This document shows positions 35,725 to 44,777 of a stretch of 64,000 nt of DNA, piece by piece. How positions within the stretch are numbered: the first letter of the stretch is position 1; every line of letters begins with the position of its first letter. The notes under the pieces were generated by a model. The model did not search any database. It saw nothing but the letters and a program-made list of their open reading frames with translations, and was not told the DNA's origin. The position numbers and the translations under genes were made by a program. The DNA is from SZUA-365 sp034002405 (GTDB taxonomy: Bacteria; Bacteroidota; Ignavibacteria; SZUA-365). Location: assembly GCA_034002405.1 (NCBI GenBank), contig JAVFAS010000005.1, positions 43,414 to 107,413 on the forward strand, written 5' to 3'.

Positions 35725-36231
35725 ATGTGGAACATTGCTCTGATCACCGCGGTCTTTTCCCTGAGTCTGTTCGTGACGGGGTGCGATGACGCGGAGCAGG
35801 CGCCGCCTGCCGCGCAACCGCAACCGACGGGAAGCCTGGTTCGCGTCGAGGGATGCAAGAGTACGCTGACAGGCACGACCGCGGGCACGGCCTGTCTGCG
35901 CTATACGTACGATCCCGCCACGAAAAAACTATCGTTGACACATGTCAATGCGGGCTTCAACTGCTGTCCGGAACAAATTCATGCCGACGTGACGGTGACG
36001 GATGGCACCATCCGCATCGTCGAGTCGGAAACCGGTCCCAACTGCCGCTGTAACTGTCTGTATGATCTGGACATCGTGGTGGAGAGCATCCGACCACAGG
36101 CCTACACCGTGATGGTGGATGAGCCACTGCTCGATGCACGGGAAGTGAAAATGGAATTCCCGATCGATCTTTCCAGCGAAACGATGGGAGAACATTGCGT
36201 TCCGAGGAATATGTATCCCTGGGGGATGTAG
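35725..36231 (+). CDS. Cysteine-rich lipoprotein of unknown function
   Basis: 168 aa with GGAG 9 nt before the ATG. The lipoprotein signal ends at FVTGC (Cys20). After a Pro/Gln-rich spacer the mature domain has conserved-looking cysteines: EGCKS, GTACLRY, NAGFNCCPEQIHADV, NCRCNCLYDLDIVV and GEHCVP. The CC and CxCxC clusters with an LDIVVESI strand recall a hypothetical lipoprotein family I have met in Bacteroidota genomes (recollection, not checked). Metal binding or disulfide stabilisation is possible. It is a lone plus-strand gene in a 39-kb run of minus-strand genes. Confidence 0.72.
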   Translation: MWNIALITAVFSLSLFVTGCDDAEQAPPAAQPQPTGSLVRVEGCKSTLTGTTAGTACLRYTYDPATKKLSLTHVNAGFNCCPEQIHADVTVTDGTIRIVESETGPNCRCNCLYDLDIVVESIRPQAYTVMVDEPLLDAREVKMEFPIDLSSETMGEHCVPRNMYPWGM

Positions 36232-36332
36232 CGGACGCTCCCGCGGAATCCATCACGCGGGAACACAGTCCATGGAGCGGGAAGGCGATCGTGACGGACC
36301 AGAAGAAACGCAGGGAGCTGAAAAAGAAATGG

Positions 36333-36365
36333 AAACGCCGGTCCATCTGTCACGGACCGGCGTTT
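36333..36365. terminator. Bidirectional terminator between convergent genes
   Basis: Perfect 12-bp inverted repeat AAACGCCGGTCC/GGACCGGCGTTT (36333-36344 with 36354-36365), 9-nt loop. The A- and T-ends give a short U-run on each strand, serving the Cys-rich lipoprotein (plus) and the VIT-VWA gene (minus). The remainder of 36232-36441 is featureless. Confidence 0.8.
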
Positions 36366-36441
36366 CAACGAACCCACCCTCGAATCCAACAACGAACGGC
36401 GGCGGGAAGCACGGGAAAGAGACACCGGAGCCGGGTGTTTG

Positions 36442-38538
36442 TTACCGGACGACGGTGATGCGCAGCACCTGCGTGACTCCCGCGGCATGGAGCCGCACGA
36501 AGTACATTCCCGGCGCGACCAGCCGGCCCGTGTCATCGCGGCCATCCCATGTCGCCACATTGCCGCCTGCTCCGCGCTGCGCGTCGACGAGCACGCGCAG
36601 CACGCGTCCGAGCACATCGGTAATGACAATCCGCACGGGCGTGGACGCGGGAAGCGTGTAGGGAATCGACGTGATGGTTCCGGAGGACGGCGAGAAGGGA
36701 TTCGGATAATTCTGTCCGACGATGATCCGTGCCGCGGCCGGCGGCGTGGCTTCTCCGATCGTGATCGGCGGATCGATCTCGTTGGTCTCCAGCACGAGGA
36801 AGGCCGTGAAGGGCGTGAGAATCTGATGTTTGATGCTGAGGGCGATAATGCTTTCCTTCAGCTCCTCGTTTTTCTCCGTCTCGTACCGTTTCAGCAGTGC
36901 GTTGATATGCGACGCCGCCCAATAGGACGCGACCTGCGGCACGTCAACGCGGGTGGCATCGAAGTGCACCGTGCGCGAGAGATCGACTTGCCGACCGGTG
37001 GCGTCGCGGTAATTGAGGCGGACGTCGCCGGGAGCCAGACTGGTCAGGCGTCCGGTGGTGACCAGCTTGTCGATTCCCATCACGCTACTGAAATCATGTG
37101 GATAGACGAAGTAGGCATTTCCGGCATCGTAAAACACCGACGGATTCGAAATCCCGCCGATGTTCAACTCCAGCATGATGCGTGAGATCACCGTCGTGAG
37201 GTTGTCACCATTTTCGACCATGGTCACCTTTCCGCCGCGATCCTCCGCGATGTCGTAGAGTTGGTCGATGCGGTCGCTGTAGATGATCACTGGATAGATG
37301 CCCACACCCAGGGAATCGTGTTCACGGATGGTTTGCAGGAGTCCGTTCGTCGTGGTCACGCCGATGTTGGGAATGCCGTCGGTGAGAAACAGCATGCGTC
37401 GCACGGCATCGTCGCGGAAATCCGCATCCAACGCGGCGAGGAAGGCGCGCTGGTAGTTGGTTGATCCGCCGGTGAGGTACATGCGCTCGATGAAATCGAT
37501 GCCTTCGATGATATTCTCCGGTGAGGCGGTCATCAGCGTGGGCTCGGCGGGATACGTGACGGTGAAATCGCTGAAGAGTACGATGCGGAAACGGTCGATG
37601 TCGCGCAGCTGCGGGAGAATGCCCGCCACCGCGGCGGCGACCGTTTTCCGTCGCTGATCGTACATGCTCCCCGAGGCGTCCAGCACGAAGACCAGATCGC
37701 GCGGCTGCGGGACGGCTTCATCGAGCCGTACCGGATGCCAGCAGACGAAATACGGATATTCGGATCCATCATCTTCGATATAGGTCAGCGATGGAAATCC
37801 TTCGAAGGCGTTTTCAGGCCGGAAGGAGACCTCGAAATCCTCCGTGTAGATTTGCTGCTCGAGGCCGAAATCCACCTGCGTGGAGAAATCACTTTGTCGG
37901 ACGGTCCGGCACAGGAGGGGATTGTGGTCGAAGTTTGTCCGGAATTCCTCGATTCGCTGGAGGGAGGAGACGTTCACGCGCAGCTGCGTGCGCTCGACCG
38001 GTGCTGTCTGATAACCCTGGAGGTTGAGCGGATAGCGATAGTGGACCAGTCCGTCGGGGGTCATCGGCAGGGTGTGGAAGTAGCGGATCTCGATGCGGCG
38101 GGAGCTGCGGGGATTGATCGGGAAGACCTTCAGCTGGAAACGGTTGTTTCCCAGCGATTCGAGGATGGCCGGATCGCGTCGCTGGCCCACCACGACGCTG
38201 TCGTACATCCGCTGCGCGTCCTCTTTCTTCTTGACGATGAAAATCAGGCGGTTGCCGTCGACCCACAACCAGAGTCCGTCGACGTTCGCGCCTTCGGGCA
38301 ATTGGAACGCATAGAATCCTTCGAGCGTGATGGTGTTTTCGTTATAGAATTCTTCGTCCACATGCGTCACCGCGAGTTGGCCGGTGATATTCACCGTCGT
38401 GCGGATGTTGCTGATGCGCAAATTATAGACAGGTGTTTCCGTGCCCGGGCGCCGGGCATAGAGAACGCCGGCGTCAGCCGCCGCGCTCCCGATCAGGAAC
38501 ATCAGCAGGGCGAGAAGACAGTTCGTCGCGTGTTTCAT
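36442..38538 (-). CDS. VIT-VWA domain surface protein with T9SS sorting domain
   Basis: 698 aa from the ATG at 38538, with GGAGG 8 nt upstream. After a signal peptide (ending SAAADAG) comes a VIT domain (about residues 25-155: AVTHVDEEFYNENTITLEGF, RRDPAILESLGNNRFQ). A VWA domain begins at about 275 with MIDAS motif FVLDASGSMYD (about 283), followed by LFLTDGIPNIGVTT. The end is a T9SS sorting domain (QNYPNPFSPSSGT ... APGMYFVRLHAAG). VIT-VWA pairs resemble inter-alpha-trypsin inhibitor heavy chains and mediate metal-dependent adhesion. It is the last gene of the sigma-factor-led block. Confidence 0.88.
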   Translation of the reverse strand: MKHATNCLLALLMFLIGSAAADAGVLYARRPGTETPVYNLRISNIRTTVNITGQLAVTHVDEEFYNENTITLEGFYAFQLPEGANVDGLWLWVDGNRLIFIVKKKEDAQRMYDSVVVGQRRDPAILESLGNNRFQLKVFPINPRSSRRIEIRYFHTLPMTPDGLVHYRYPLNLQGYQTAPVERTQLRVNVSSLQRIEEFRTNFDHNPLLCRTVRQSDFSTQVDFGLEQQIYTEDFEVSFRPENAFEGFPSLTYIEDDGSEYPYFVCWHPVRLDEAVPQPRDLVFVLDASGSMYDQRRKTVAAAVAGILPQLRDIDRFRIVLFSDFTVTYPAEPTLMTASPENIIEGIDFIERMYLTGGSTNYQRAFLAALDADFRDDAVRRMLFLTDGIPNIGVTTTNGLLQTIREHDSLGVGIYPVIIYSDRIDQLYDIAEDRGGKVTMVENGDNLTTVISRIMLELNIGGISNPSVFYDAGNAYFVYPHDFSSVMGIDKLVTTGRLTSLAPGDVRLNYRDATGRQVDLSRTVHFDATRVDVPQVASYWAASHINALLKRYETEKNEELKESIIALSIKHQILTPFTAFLVLETNEIDPPITIGEATPPAAARIIVGQNYPNPFSPSSGTITSIPYTLPASTPVRIVITDVLGRVLRVLVDAQRGAGGNVATWDGRDDTGRLVAPGMYFVRLHAAGVTQVLRITVVR

Positions 38539-38675
38539 GGCAGGTCCTCCAACTCCAGTGGTGAGCGAATGACGTATGCGTGCATGCCGCGCGCACGCTC
38601 GGCACGACGCTGACACACGACGGACGGCATCGTTCCCCCCGGGACGTGGAAAGTGCTGAGGAAATGGAGACGGGA

Positions 38676-39881
38676 TTAATCCGTGACGGTCAACATGCCG
38701 GTGCGCATCTCATTCCCGCTGGAGAGCCGGTAGAGGTACAGTCCCGGTGAGAGGGTGGAAGGAGAGAATGCGGCGGTGTGTTCCCCGGGAGCGAGCGGTG
38801 CGTCAAGCACGATCGCCGCGCGTCGGCTCAGCAGGTCGAAGAGTTCAAGGCGGATGATCCGTGATGTGGCGAGCGAGAAACGGAAATGTACCGTGGCCGC
38901 GCGGGAGACGGGATTCGGATACGAGTGTCCGAGATCAATCACGGACGGCAGCGGATCGGGGGGTGGTACGGAGACGACCGGGTACGGATTGAACACGCGC
39001 TCGGCCCAGATGCTGTCGGTACAGGCCTCGAGTCGCATGCGAATGCGGAGGTTCTGCATGGTGACGTCATTCGTCCGGCGTGTGATGCGGTGCTCGTCGA
39101 ATTCCCGTGCGATGAAACCCGCGAACGTGCGATACAGCGGTACGAGTTCGGCGGCCGAGTCGAGACGGAAGAACACCCCGCCACTTTCCTCACAGAGTTG
39201 CCGGAGCGGCGCTTCATGAATCGACGCACCCATCGCGACGATAAAGATGCGGATACCGTATCGCCGCGCGTCGGCGAGAAGATCGTCGAGTGCGCGTCCG
39301 CTGCTGTTGTCATTCCCCGTCGTAAAGGCGAGCACCGCCTGCACGCGGGCGGTCCCGGAGGTGTACAGTGTCGTGATGCCCGCGCTAATGCCGTCGTAGA
39401 GCGCGCGCCGTCCGCTGACCGCCATGGCATCGATCGCGTCGCGAAGTTCGTCACGGTCATTTGTAAGAAATGTCCGAAGTGTCGGCCGGTCGTCGAAGGA
39501 AATCACCGCGGCATGATCACAGGTCTTGCGCATCGTATCGATCAACGCGCGTCCCGCCGTGATGACCGCCGGAAAATCGGCAGCGACCGTGCTGGAATTA
39601 TCGAAGGCGAGTACGAGTTCATAACAGGAATTCCGGTCCGGCGATGCGAAACGGTCGATCTGGAAGCTGTTCGTATCGATCCGTCCGTTCTGCTCCTCGA
39701 GGATCAGCTGCTGTTTTCGAAGGTCGTAAATCACGCTGTCGCCGCAGAATGTGGCGAAGGAAAGTTGATAGTAGTAATAATCCGGTGTATTCGGTTTGAA
39801 CAGGCGGAGTTCGAGACGTGGCTGTGCGGAGGCGGTGCCGCCGGCAAGAAGGAGGATGAAGATGAGGAAGAGTCGTTGCAT
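38676..39881 (-). CDS. VWA domain secreted protein with T9SS sorting domain
   Basis: 401 aa from the ATG at 39881, which has GAGGAG 9 nt upstream; a second candidate ATG at 39905 overlaps the preceding stop as ATGA. Signal peptide MQRLFLIFILLLAGGTASA then Q. The VWA domain starts about residue 90 with LVLAFDNSSTVAADF (a degenerate MIDAS, DNSST rather than DxSxS) and includes VISFDDRPTL and VLAFTTGNDNSSGRAL. A C-terminal T9SS-type domain follows with a divergent signature LGHSYPNPVSRAATVHF and GLYLYRLSSGNEM. It lies 137 bp before the VIT-VWA gene. Confidence 0.82.
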   Translation of the reverse strand: MQRLFLIFILLLAGGTASAQPRLELRLFKPNTPDYYYYQLSFATFCGDSVIYDLRKQQLILEEQNGRIDTNSFQIDRFASPDRNSCYELVLAFDNSSTVAADFPAVITAGRALIDTMRKTCDHAAVISFDDRPTLRTFLTNDRDELRDAIDAMAVSGRRALYDGISAGITTLYTSGTARVQAVLAFTTGNDNSSGRALDDLLADARRYGIRIFIVAMGASIHEAPLRQLCEESGGVFFRLDSAAELVPLYRTFAGFIAREFDEHRITRRTNDVTMQNLRIRMRLEACTDSIWAERVFNPYPVVSVPPPDPLPSVIDLGHSYPNPVSRAATVHFRFSLATSRIIRLELFDLLSRRAAIVLDAPLAPGEHTAAFSPSTLSPGLYLYRLSSGNEMRTGMLTVTD

Positions 39882-39901
39882 GATATGGGCTCCTCGTTCC
39901 G

Positions 39902-40578
39902 TCATGGAAACAGCGGAGACGACACGTTCCAGGGGTACGGCAGGGAGTACGGTGACTCCTCGCCCCGAACGCTGATGATGAAAATGGTCGCGAGATAATC
40001 CGGCGACCCGCGGAATCGTGGCAGCCCCGTGGGATCGAGACGGATCAGGACATTCGAACCGACGGTGGTGAACTGGAATTCGGGTGGAACCGTGGTGAGA
40101 TCACCCTGCACGAATGCATAGAGGCTCTGTTCGTCGGCGCCCACCACCGGGTCCCCGATGTCGAAGCGTTCATTCTTGTTCCGGTCGTGATAGACGAGAA
40201 TGACGGCCGCGGCCATGCGTGCACAGCTGAAGTCGCGGAAATAGGCCGGAGGGATCTCCGCTTCGAACGGCAGTCCCGTCGCGGGAATGTCGAGATAGTT
40301 CGCGGAGACCGAGTAAATATCGAGCCATGGGAATGCATTCGAATCGGGAGGCAGGCACACGAGGCTCAGCCGCAGTCCGCTGCCGGAAAAACGCGGAAGT
40401 GGGAAACGGGCCGTATCCACGATGGCCTCGAAACGGATGGTGGTCTTGATGCGCGCGGTGTCTCCGCGCCATGCGGCGTCACAGGTCACGGGGGGAATCA
40501 CGATCGCGTTGTCATCCTCGGGAGGAGAGCAGGATACAATGATGCATGCGAGGAGCAGGACTCCAGGAATCAGGACAT
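39902..40578 (-). CDS. Lipoprotein of unknown function; start region disrupted
   Basis: A GTG at 40501 can serve as start for a 199-aa frame, but the same frame continues upstream through VLIPGVLLLACIIVSC, a convincing lipoprotein signal (Cys encoded near 40530). No ATG, GTG or TTG lies in that frame before it. An ATG at 40578 (ATG TCC TGA) is one base out of frame, so a single-base indel, sequencing error or a CTG start is likely. The mature part is beta-rich with VYHDRNKNERFDIGDPVVGA, resembling a transthyretin-like or calcium-loop fold, and ends PYPWNVSSPLFP. It lies between the barrel-anti-sigma gene and the VWA gene. Confidence 0.6.
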
Positions 40579-40644
40579 GACGGTCCGATACTTCGTGGCC
40601 GCCATTCGTCCCGCGTGTCTGTCGCGCGCGTGTCGGGGAATCGT

Positions 40645-41692
40645 TCAGAATCGATACCGGATGCCGTATGTGAGACCGAGGTTGTGACTGTTGAAGAGCC
40701 TGTCCTTGTACTGGTAGGTCAGTAGCGTGCCGTTGACGCCCACGAGCAGGGAAAGCGGTGCGAAGGCATCGATCCGAACGCCGAGACGCGCTCCGAGCAC
40801 GGGTCCATAATCGCAGCCGCCGAGCAGCAGCGAGATTTCGGGGGTGAGCCCGGGCAACAGGGGCTGTGCATACCGATAGAATCCGGCTCCGTAGAACAGT
40901 GCGGGCTGCCGCTGGAACAGAAACAGGGAGTCGTTTTCCACGCGATAGTATTCCATCGCAAAGGAGGTCTCGCCCGCGGTGATACCCACCGCATGATGGT
41001 CGCTGAACACATAGCCCACCGATGCCGAAAGATGTTGCTGGGCGCGCTCGACACCGATGCGGTTGTAATCAATATAGGGCCAGGTGGTCAAATGCGCGCG
41101 CTGCACTTCGATTTCGAAGCGGCTTGGGAGCGGGATCGCGGGTGCGGCGTCGGGACGTTCGATGATGGTGATCGGTCGCTGATCCTGCGTCGTCTGCATG
41201 AGCGCGACGAGCACGGTATCGCGACGATACTCCACGCGATGTGACCCCGGCGTCACGGCGTCCGCCACGGTGGAAGCGTCCGTGCGGGGAATGAAGACGG
41301 TATCGATTCTCGTGATAACCACATTGCGGTACACGATACGCGTCGGCGACGCGTGCGCAGCGGACGGGGTGGAAATACCGGTAGAACGGAACGCGCTCGC
41401 GGGAACGGCATCCGAGGATACATCCTCGGTAGATGATGATGGTGCATCGGATGTGAATTCTGCATCGGAGGACGATCCCGCCGTGGGCGCGGGCGAGAAC
41501 CATTCGTGGAGATACCAACCACCGGTCACAAGGGTAATACCGAGCAGAAACGCCGAGAGAATNNNNNNNNNNNNNNNNNNNNNNNNNNNNNNNNNNNNNN
41601 NNNNNNNNNNNNNNNNNNNNNNNNNNNNNNNNNNNNNNNNNNNNNNNNNNNNNNNNNNNNNNGAAGGCGGATAGTTGTTCTTCGAAATTCAT
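40645..41692 (-). CDS. Putative transmembrane sigma-regulator with beta-barrel-like C-terminus (split by gap)
   Basis: The ATG at 41692 overlaps the sigma-factor stop (ATGA) and encodes MNFEEQLSAF before the 100-N gap at 41563-41662. After the gap the frame gives one transmembrane helix (ILSAFLLGITLVTGGWYL), a Ser/Asp/Thr-rich linker, a segment IVYRNVVITRIDTVFIPRTD, then amphipathic strands typical of PorT/OmpA-like barrels ending NLGLTYGIRYRF. A gap of 100 N breaks the frame artificially. The layout (short cytoplasmic part, one span, barrel-like domain, sigma-factor neighbour) matches a type common beside ECF sigma factors in Bacteroidota; I infer it regulates the sigma factor. Confidence 0.65.
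41563..41662. other. Assembly gap (100 N)
   Basis: Placeholder gap inside the putative sigma-regulator gene, between its N-terminal cytoplasmic part and its transmembrane helix. Confidence 1.
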
Positions 41693-42264
41693 TGCTCTTC
41701 GTTCCGATTCTTGTCAGGACCGAGAATCTGGCGTAGCCGTTGCCGGGCGCGGAATATGCGTTTGCGCACGGTGGTGACAGGCACGTCGGTGATCGCGGAT
41801 ATTTCATCGTAGGAATAGCCCTGATATTCGCACAGAAGAAGCGCGTCACGGTTGGCGGCCGGAAGCCGCTGCAATGCGCTCTCGAGGTCCTCGTATTCAC
41901 CCACCGAAACCACATCACCGCCGGGGAGAATTTCCTCGAGTTCATCGACGTCCTTTGGATATTTCCGGTCGCGAATGACATTCAGGCAGCGATTGCGTGC
42001 CGAGCGCATGAGGTAGCCCTGAACGTTCTCGATGTGACTTCCGGCGCGCACGCGCTCGAGAAGGTTGATGAACACTTCCTGAAAGATGTCTTCCGCCGCC
42101 GGCTGGTCGCCGAGGAAGCGCGTGCAGTACAGGTACACACCCTGCTTGTGGCAGGAATAGAGTTCCGCGAACGCCGCATTGTCACCCTCGCGGATGCGCT
42201 GCTGCAGCGCGTGGTCCTGCGTGATGTCCTGACTCACTTCCTCGAGCACATCGTTCCTGTTCAT
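41689..42264 (-). CDS. ECF-type RNA polymerase sigma factor
   Basis: 191 aa sigma-70 family group IV protein. Region 2 spans about residues 25-95 (FAELYSCHKQGVYLYCTRFL, AAEDIFQEVFINLLERV, YLMRSARNRCLNVIRD) and region 4 about 125-180 (LPAANRDALLLCEYQGYSYD, EISAITDVPVTTVRKRIFRA). A longer acidic linker (DVDELEEILPGGDVVSVGE) joins them. It heads a same-strand block: a transmembrane barrel-like protein (ATGA overlap), a lipoprotein and two VWA-T9SS proteins. It probably controls that block and itself. Confidence 0.93.
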   Translation of the reverse strand: MNRNDVLEEVSQDITQDHALQQRIREGDNAAFAELYSCHKQGVYLYCTRFLGDQPAAEDIFQEVFINLLERVRAGSHIENVQGYLMRSARNRCLNVIRDRKYPKDVDELEEILPGGDVVSVGEYEDLESALQRLPAANRDALLLCEYQGYSYDEISAITDVPVTTVRKRIFRARQRLRQILGPDKNRNEEQ

Positions 42265-42307
42265 TATCAGACACCGAAGGAGCGCGGTCGCCCGTATGAC
42301 ACGCCGG

Positions 42308-42326
42308 GAAGGGAAAAATTCCCTTC
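42308..42326. promoter_or_regulatory. 8-bp palindromic stem in the sigma-factor leader
   Basis: GAAGGGAA (42308-42315), AAA, TTCCCTTC (42319-42326), a perfect inverted repeat 44 nt upstream of the sigma-factor ATG. It may be an operator or a leader hairpin. The remainder of 42265-42543 holds only purine-rich low-complexity tracts (about 42377-42450). Confidence 0.45.
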
Positions 42327-42543
42327 AGGCGGAAAAAATGGAATCGGATCGGGCTGTCCGCTGGAACATAGACGAAAGCGGGGGGAAAAGCAATGGAAAT
42401 GGGGGGAGAGGGGGAAACGGAAGAAAGGGAAACGGAAAAATGGAATGATGGAAAAATGACAGGACGAGATATGACGGGTATTACCTGAAAACCAGTGAGG
42501 GAGGAAAGCATTGATGCTCGAAACGAACATCCGTCATCAGTGA

Positions 42544-44517
42544 TCAGCCATCCGGTTCCCGGTCGAATTCATCGATTTCCGCCTGCACGCTCTCCCACTC
42601 GGCGAAGGCGGAATCGAGTTCGACCGTGAGGTCACGGTACTGCTGGGTGAGGACCTTTGCCTTTGCCTCGTCGCGGTAGGTGGTTTCGTCCGCGAGGGCG
42701 GCTTCGACCCCGGCCTTTTTTTCTTCCAGATCGGCGATGGTTTTTTCAGCGCGGTCGAGACGGTTCTTCAGCGGCTTGATGCGTTTGAAGCGATCCTGTC
42801 GGCGCTGGGCTTCTTCGCGCTTGCGCTCACGGTCACTGTGCACGGCGGATTTTTTCTCGACAAGCTGCCCGGCCACGTCGCGCCGTCGGTGCTCTTCCTG
42901 CTCCTCGCTGCGCTTGCGCAGGTAGTCGCTGACGGTACCGAGAGTAATGCGCAGCTGGCCGTCACGAAAATCGATGCATTTGTTCACAAGGGGTTCGAGG
43001 AAATCACGATCGTGGGAGACGATGACCATGGATCCGTCGTAGCGGGAGAGCGCGTCCTGCAGCACGGCCTTCGAACGCATGTCGAGATGGTTCGTGGGCT
43101 CGTCGAGGATGAGCAGATTTGACGGGGTGAGGAGCATTTTCGCAAGCGCGAGGCGGCTTTTTTCTCCCCCGGAAAGCACGGCCACCATCTTGTCGACGTC
43201 GCTGCCCGAGAACATGAAGCAGCCGAGCAGCGTGCGCAGGCGCTTGCGGACATCCCCGGTGGCAACGAGATCGAGGGTTTGCAGTACGGTGTTCCGTGGC
43301 ACCAGTTCCTCGGCCTGGTTTTGTGCGTAATACCCGATCGCGAGGTTGTGGCCGGGCTTGCGCGTGCCGTGCTGGAAGGACTCGATCCCGGCAATGATGC
43401 GCGCGAGTGTGGACTTTCCCGCGCCATTGACACCGAGAAAGGCGATGCGGTCGCCGCGCTCGATCGTGAGGTCGAGATTCTCGAACAGATGCAGGGCGCC
43501 GTAGGATTTGGCGATGCCGCTCAATTCCATCAGAATGCGCCCCGGCTGAGGCGGCTCGGGGAAGTCGAAGGAAATGCCGCCCTCCTCGTCCTCGAGTTCG
43601 ATGGGTTCGAGCTTCTCGAGCATCTTGAGCCGGCTCTGTACCTGTCGCGCCTTGGTGGCCTTGTAGCGGAAGCGGTCGACGAACTGCTTTGTCTGCTTGA
43701 TATGCTGCTGCTGGTTTTCGTAGGCCGCCCGCTGCTGCTCCATGCGCAGGATTTTCTGATCGACGAAAAAGCTGTAGTTGCCGCTGTACTCGGTCAGCTT
43801 GCCGAGGGATATCTCGATCGTGCGCTTGACGAGGTTGTCGAGGAAACGCCGGTCATGGGAAATCAGGACAATCGAATGTTCATATCCGAGAAGATATTCC
43901 TCGAGCCATTGCAGCGCCTCGAGATCGAGATGGTTCGTCGGTTCATCGAGCAGCAGGATCGTCGGTTCGCGGAGCAGCAGCTTGGCCAGCGCGATGCGCA
44001 TCTGCCAGCCGCCGCTGAATTCTTCCGTCCGCCGCTGGAAATCGCGTTCGTGAAATCCGAGTCCCGAAAGCACCTGCGCGACCTTCGTCTGGATGTTGTA
44101 GCCCTCGCGATGCTCGAGCACGTGCTGGATTTCGCCCAGCTCCTCGACCAGCCGGTGCAGGTGTTCCTCGTCGTGCGCGGGCTGTGCGGCAAGACGGGAA
44201 ATTTCGGCGCTCAGTTCATCGACGCGGTCGTGCATCGCCATGATGTCATCGAAGGCGGTGGCGGCTTCGTCGAACAGCGTGCGTCCGCTGTGCGCGATGC
44301 CGTCCTGCGGAAGGTAGCCGACGGTGTTGTTGCGCGACTGCGCGATTTCTCCCGAATCCGGCTCCATCTCCCCGGTGATGATTTTCATCAGGGTGGATTT
44401 GCCCGTGCCGTTCGAGCCGACGATGGATACGCGCTCGTTGTCGCCAATGCGCAACGAGACGTCCTTGAACAGGACCTTGCCGGGATATTCCTTCGTGATG
44501 GCGTTGAGAGAGATCAT
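42544..44517 (-). CDS. ABC-F family ATP-binding protein
   Basis: 657 aa soluble protein with two ABC cassettes and no membrane spans. Cassette 1: Walker A VGSNGTGKSTL, signature EFSGGWQMR, Walker B ILLLDEPTNHLD. An interdomain linker with charged helices (MEQQRAAYENQQQHIKQTK) follows. Cassette 2: Walker A GVNGAGKSTL, signature LSGGEKSRLALAK, LLILDEPTNHLDM. A C-terminal coiled coil of about 110 residues (RREEAQRRQDRFKRIK...) completes it, as in Uup/YdiF types. ABC-F proteins act on the ribosomal E site in translation or antibiotic protection; the exact subfamily is not decided. Confidence 0.93.
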   Translation of the reverse strand: MISLNAITKEYPGKVLFKDVSLRIGDNERVSIVGSNGTGKSTLMKIITGEMEPDSGEIAQSRNNTVGYLPQDGIAHSGRTLFDEAATAFDDIMAMHDRVDELSAEISRLAAQPAHDEEHLHRLVEELGEIQHVLEHREGYNIQTKVAQVLSGLGFHERDFQRRTEEFSGGWQMRIALAKLLLREPTILLLDEPTNHLDLEALQWLEEYLLGYEHSIVLISHDRRFLDNLVKRTIEISLGKLTEYSGNYSFFVDQKILRMEQQRAAYENQQQHIKQTKQFVDRFRYKATKARQVQSRLKMLEKLEPIELEDEEGGISFDFPEPPQPGRILMELSGIAKSYGALHLFENLDLTIERGDRIAFLGVNGAGKSTLARIIAGIESFQHGTRKPGHNLAIGYYAQNQAEELVPRNTVLQTLDLVATGDVRKRLRTLLGCFMFSGSDVDKMVAVLSGGEKSRLALAKMLLTPSNLLILDEPTNHLDMRSKAVLQDALSRYDGSMVIVSHDRDFLEPLVNKCIDFRDGQLRITLGTVSDYLRKRSEEQEEHRRRDVAGQLVEKKSAVHSDRERKREEAQRRQDRFKRIKPLKNRLDRAEKTIADLEEKKAGVEAALADETTYRDEAKAKVLTQQYRDLTVELDSAFAEWESVQAEIDEFDREPDG

Positions 44518-44538
44518 GACCAGTGTCAGCCCATCGTC

Positions 44539-44601
44539 CCTCGATACGGTCCGCTGCGCGGACCTACTCGGGATGACGGGGGTGGTGGTGTTCAGTTCAT
44601 C
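44539..44601. repeat. 63-bp palindromic repeat, copy 1
   Basis: 63-bp unit from CCTCGATACGG to GTTCAGTTCATC, with a core hairpin GGTCCGC-TGC-GCGGACC (44548-44564). Identical to copies 2 and 3; the period to copy 2 is 76 bp. It follows the ABC-F start on the upstream side. Confidence 0.95.
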
Positions 44602-44614
44602 GCATTTCCCCGTG

Positions 44615-44677
44615 CCTCGATACGGTCCGCTGCGCGGACCTACTCGGGATGACGGGGGTGGTGGTGTTCAGTTCATC
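44615..44677. repeat. 63-bp palindromic repeat, copy 2
   Basis: Identical to copy 1, ending exactly at the N gap. The assembly break here is probably caused by further copies. Confidence 0.95.
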
Positions 44678-44777
44678 NNNNNNNNNNNNNNNNNNNNNNN
44701 NNNNNNNNNNNNNNNNNNNNNNNNNNNNNNNNNNNNNNNNNNNNNNNNNNNNNNNNNNNNNNNNNNNNNNNNNNNNN
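44678..44777. other. Assembly gap (100 N)
   Basis: Placeholder gap between two copies of the 63-bp repeat. Real length unknown. Confidence 1.

Noticed and set aside
33945..35789. 614-codon plus-strand open frame opposite the collagen-like gene, with Gly-Thr-Ser repeats
   Set aside because: Its repeats are the mirror of the Gly-Pro-Ala core; no signal peptide or known domain.
41069..41692. 207-codon frame running straight through the 41563-41662 gap
   Set aside because: The gap length is a placeholder; past the gap this frame leaves the frame that encodes the membrane helix and barrel strands.
43279..44652. 457-codon plus-strand open frame opposite the ABC-F gene
   Set aside because: Antisense shadow; both ABC signatures are on the minus strand.
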